Below, piece by piece: positions 5,337 to 6,947 of a DNA stretch of 6,947 nucleotides. The position numbers and the translations under genes are program-made. The notes beneath the pieces are model-generated. The model worked only from the letters and a program-made list of their open reading frames with translations, made no database searches and had not been told where the DNA came from. Positions within the stretch are counted from its first letter, which is position 1. Each line of letters starts with the position of its first letter. The DNA is from Lysobacteraceae bacterium (GTDB lineage Bacteria > Pseudomonadota > Gammaproteobacteria > Xanthomonadales > Xanthomonadaceae), in contig JAGNNB010000161.1 in NCBI GenBank assembly GCA_017990865.1, forward strand, positions 1 through 6,947, in the 5' to 3' direction.

Positions 5337-5831
5337 TCACCGGATGCTGAGGCTGATGCCGCCATTTGACATTTCAACGCCGGCAGGCAGGCCGTTGCCG
5401 TCCTTGATCCATTGACGGATCGCAGAAAGCGATGGCTCGATTTTGCAGAGGTCCTGCGGGACGGCCGCAGGATCGGTGATGATCGGCTTCGGCGCGCCCG
5501 CGCTCATCCGCAGCAGCGTCCCATCGGCAAGTCGCACCTTGTCGAGATTGGCGGCCTGCATGATGCTCGCCGCGAGGTCGCGATATTTGTCGCTCGCGTG
5601 CTCATGGCGCGCACGGCGGACGTCGATCTCCTGCTTGCGATCCTTGCAGACGCGCGCCTGCGCATCACGCTCGCGGATCGCCTCGACAAGCCGCGCGAGT
5701 GCCGGAAGAATTTCCGTCTCGCCCTCAAGCGTATCCATCAAGAGCGTGGCGTCATCGTCCAATTCCGGGAAGGCCGCGCGAAGGCTGGAAATATGCGCCT
5801 TGAGCGCGAATGCGTTGGGGGTAGGGGTCAT
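5337..5831 (-). CDS. Siphovirus Gp157-like protein
   Basis: A 164-aa protein matching the Gp157 family (named from Streptococcus thermophilus Sfi phages; carriage by bacteria has been linked to increased phage resistance, mechanism unclear). Seen: DTLEGETEILPALARLVEAI (33-52, the DTLEGET signature), a long charged coiled-coil region covering about 40-95 with RxxRHEHASDKYRDL, then the C-terminal beta part with PKPIITDPAAVPQDLCKIEP (115-134) and a final SLSIR strand. This helix-then-beta order and length fit the family. ATG 5831 is chosen with GGAG 8 nt upstream (plus-strand 5840-5843); a GTG at 5840 would overlap the previous stop as GTGA. In many phages this gene precedes annealing-protein and SSB genes, as here, which suggests a role in early DNA metabolism. 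Confidence 0.85.
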   Translation of the reverse strand: MTPTPNAFALKAHISSLRAAFPELDDDATLLMDTLEGETEILPALARLVEAIRERDAQARVCKDRKQEIDVRRARHEHASDKYRDLAASIMQAANLDKVRLADGTLLRMSAGAPKPIITDPAAVPQDLCKIEPSLSAIRQWIKDGNGLPAGVEMSNGGISLSIR

Positions 5832-5836
5832 AACGG

Positions 5837-6061
5837 TCACTCCGCCGCGATGGCGATGGTAGGGAGTGCGGCGACGGTGAGCGCATCGTTGATCGCCTGT
5901 GCGGCGCGATCAGCTTGCGCCTGCGTCATGCCCGGCCGCTGGATGACGACCTCGGTATCGCCGCACGCAATGCGGATCGCGGGATGCGAATAGCTCGCGC
6001 CGAATGCGCGCGCGGGCGTGTCTTTGGAATGGCGCATTCCGATGCTCGCGAAAGTGCTCAT
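5837..6061 (-). CDS. Small hypothetical protein, 74 aa
   Basis: Unrecognised. The sequence suggests a small alpha/beta protein: a beta region from 20 to 42 (FGASYSHPAIRIACGDTEVV), then a helix TQAQADRAAQAINDALTVA (46-64) and a hydrophobic end. The pattern 'strand-turn-EVVI, then Ala-rich helix' is common in small phage early proteins but gives no function. ATG 6061 is chosen because it overlaps the upstream stop as TGATG and has AGGGAAG upstream; the frame is open to 6124, but that extension overlaps the zinc-ribbon gene. Confidence 0.7.
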   Translation of the reverse strand: MSTFASIGMRHSKDTPARAFGASYSHPAIRIACGDTEVVIQRPGMTQAQADRAAQAINDALTVAALPTIAIAAE

Positions 6062-6270
6062 CACGCGGCTTCCCTCTCTTCGGCCAACTCGACCTGGCGC
6101 GGCTCGTCGAAGTTCTCGCCGCACTTGTCGCAGTAAAAATCGTCATCAGCGCCGGCGCCGGAGGCCGTCCATTCCTGGAATCGGACGCTCCACGTCTCAG
6201 CCGGGCTGCGCTTGATGACGGCCGCGCTATTGCAGCGGGGGCACGTCATGCGGAGGCGGGGCGCGCTCAT
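6061..6270 (-). CDS. Small two-CxxC zinc-ribbon protein
   Basis: A 69-aa protein with two CxxC knuckles: TCPRC (C10, C13) and YCDKCGENF (C47, C50), separated by a 33-residue insert with W27 and W34. The arrangement predicts one tetrahedral zinc site and a zinc-ribbon fold, often used for nucleic-acid or protein contacts; it is reminiscent of, but not clearly a member of, the phage Ogr/Delta activators. The tail is acidic (ELAEEREAA). ATG 6270 overlaps the stop of the preceding 36-aa ORF as ATGA, which supports this start although the SD is weak; ATG 6249 would also keep both knuckles. Confidence 0.72.
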   Translation of the reverse strand: MSAPRLRMTCPRCNSAAVIKRSPAETWSVRFQEWTASGAGADDDFYCDKCGENFDEPRQVELAEEREAA

Positions 6271-6377
6271 GATTGCGCCGTCGCGTGCCCAGGGGTGGCG
6301 ATGCGCTTCGCGTGTCGGGCGGCGCGCCACGCATCCCACCTGCGAAGGGTTTCGCGGATGAGGTCGCGGATGGTCAT
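6267..6377 (-). CDS. 36-aa basic small protein
   Basis: A short ORF beginning MTIRDLIRETLRRWDAWRAA, helical and strongly basic, ending in a loose HATAQS tail. It starts 1 nt after the stop of the hexapeptide-repeat gene (TGACATG), has AAGG 9-10 nt upstream, and its stop overlaps the next ATG as ATGA, so it fits exactly into an otherwise empty 108-nt space. Function unknown; an Arg/Trp-rich amphipathic helix could bind nucleic acid. Confidence 0.58.
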   Translation of the reverse strand: MTIRDLIRETLRRWDAWRAARHAKRIATPGHATAQS

Positions 6378-6378
6378 G

Positions 6379-6947
6379 TCAGGCCGCCTTGGCGGCGGCT
6401 TGCGCCATCGCCCGCTTGAGGCCGGGGTGCGACACAACAAAATCAATCAACGCGCGATAGTCGTCGCCGTGCGCCGACGCCCCATGCTCGCGATCGACGC
6501 GGCTGCGCAGTTGATCGGTCGTGATCCCGTTCTGGCAGCCGACCCACCAGCGCAGGGCATCGTTTGCCGGCGAATAGATGGCGGTCGTCCACGCGCGGCG
6601 ACAGCCCTGCGGGCCGGCGACAAACATCCAATCTCCGTCCGAGTATTCGGCGCGGCTGCCGATGGATGCGCCGTCGCCGATGGATGCGCCGTCGCCGATG
6701 GATGCGCGGCCGCCGATGGATGCGCGGCCGCCGATGGATGCGCCGTCGCCGATGGATGCGCCGTCGCCGATGGATGCGCGGCCGCCGATGGATGCGCGGC
6801 CGCCGATGGATGCGCCGTCGCCGATGGACGCGCTGTAGCCGATGGACGCGCGGTCGCCGATGGACGCGCTGTAGCCGATGGACGCGCGGCCGCCGATGGA
6901 TGCGCCGTAGCCGATGGATGCGCCGTAGCCGATGGACGCGCTGTAGC
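6379..6947 (-). CDS. Hexapeptide-repeat (left-handed beta-helix) phage protein, 5'-truncated by window edge
   Basis: The minus frame is open without a stop from 6947 down to the TGA at 6379, giving at least 188 residues; the start is outside the window. The first 95 residues are 16 consecutive hexapeptides of form G-x-x-A-S-I (GDGASI, GGRASI, GYSASI, GYGASI, GDRASI). An invariant Ile every sixth residue, with small residues between, is the signature of the left-handed parallel beta-helix known from acyltransferases. Unlike those enzymes there are no loops and no catalytic His. A 93-residue non-repeat domain follows (DGDWMFVAGPQG, then RWWVGCQNGITTDQLRSRVD, then LIDFVVSHPGLKRA), probably a beta cap plus helices. 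An ATG at 6627 lies inside this continuous frame and is not the likely start. The role is unknown; a rigid scaffold or trimerising protein is inference. Confidence 0.82.
   Translation of the reverse strand, partial: YSASIGYGASIGYGASIGGRASIGYSASIGDRASIGYSASIGDGASIGGRASIGGRASIGDGASIGDGASIGGRASIGGRASIGDGASIGDGASIGSRAEYSDGDWMFVAGPQGCRRAWTTAIYSPANDALRWWVGCQNGITTDQLRSRVDREHGASAHGDDYRALIDFVVSHPGLKRAMAQAAAKAA
6661..6947 (-). repeat. 18-bp tandem repeat array encoding hexapeptides
   Basis: Sixteen 18-bp units, the last short by one base at the window edge. The plus-strand consensus is gatggatgcgccgtcgcc with variation confined mainly to bases 7 and 10-15. Units near the C-terminal end are identical in sets, while units beyond 6823 carry cgc for tgc and gta for gtc or gcc, so the array has an older and a younger part. 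The 18-bp period equals six codons, so the array is protein-coding and is not a CRISPR or iteron cluster. Confidence 0.95.

Noticed and set aside
6379..6627. Stand-alone 82-aa gene starting at ATG 6627
   Set aside because: The frame continues upstream without a stop through all the hexad repeats to the window edge, and the residues just before that Met (DGDW) continue the domain. No good SD precedes it.
6578..6838. Plus-strand ORF with PMDAPS/PMDARP hexapeptide repeats
   Set aside because: It is the antisense reading of the same 18-bp array. The minus frame gives the well-known Ile-every-six beta-helix pattern and fits the operon; the plus frame gives a Pro-Met-Asp string with no known fold.
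6661..6947. CRISPR array or replication iterons
   Set aside because: There are no spacers, the 18-bp units are directly contiguous, and they preserve a reading frame with amino-acid-level logic, so the array is coding.

Overview
The window is a GC-rich stretch in which every supportable gene lies on the minus strand, so transcription runs from position 6947 towards position 1. Fourteen genes are packed tightly. Most junctions are ATGA, GTGA or TGATG overlaps, or gaps of a few bases, which is the layout of one long phage early transcript. The content (hexapeptide-repeat protein, Gp157-like protein, annealing protein, SSB, NinB, HNH nuclease, DNA methyltransferase) points to a prophage or temperate tailed phage. 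The high GC and the protein style suggest an alphaproteobacterial host, but that is inference. No structural, integrase, lysis, tRNA or rRNA gene is present.

In transcription order: (1) 6947-6379 is the 3' part of a gene whose N-terminal portion is a run of 16 near-perfect hexapeptides, encoded by 18-bp tandem repeats and predicted to form a left-handed beta-helix; its start lies beyond the window. (2) 6377-5837 holds three small genes: a 36-aa ORF, a two-CxxC zinc ribbon, and a 74-aa unknown. (3) 5831-3422 is a phage recombination block: Gp157-like protein, Rad52/ERF-like annealing protein, SSB, NinB (lambda Orf family) and HNH endonuclease, followed by a coupled 30-aa ORF. (4) 3329-1949 is a different zone. 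Two unrecognised genes (206 aa and 159 aa) are separated from each other and from their neighbours by the only three sizeable intergenic gaps in the window (84, 97 and 99 nt). Each gap carries a repeat built on a 5-base period (CGCNN on the coding strand), and all three share an identical 13-bp core just before the next start. (5) 1948-22 returns to overlapping genes: two unknowns, then a beta-class DNA methyltransferase with a zinc-ribbon-like N-terminal extension.

The recombination block would coat phage single strands (SSB), load or assist recombinase (NinB), anneal strands (Rad52/ERF-like) and perhaps cut branched DNA (HNH). The expected 5'-3' exonuclease is not in this window. The methyltransferase has no restriction partner here and is probably an orphan that protects or marks phage DNA.

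The least explained items are the repeat-punctuated two-gene zone and the hexapeptide-repeat protein with its recent 72-bp internal duplication. Bases 1-21 contain no identifiable feature.
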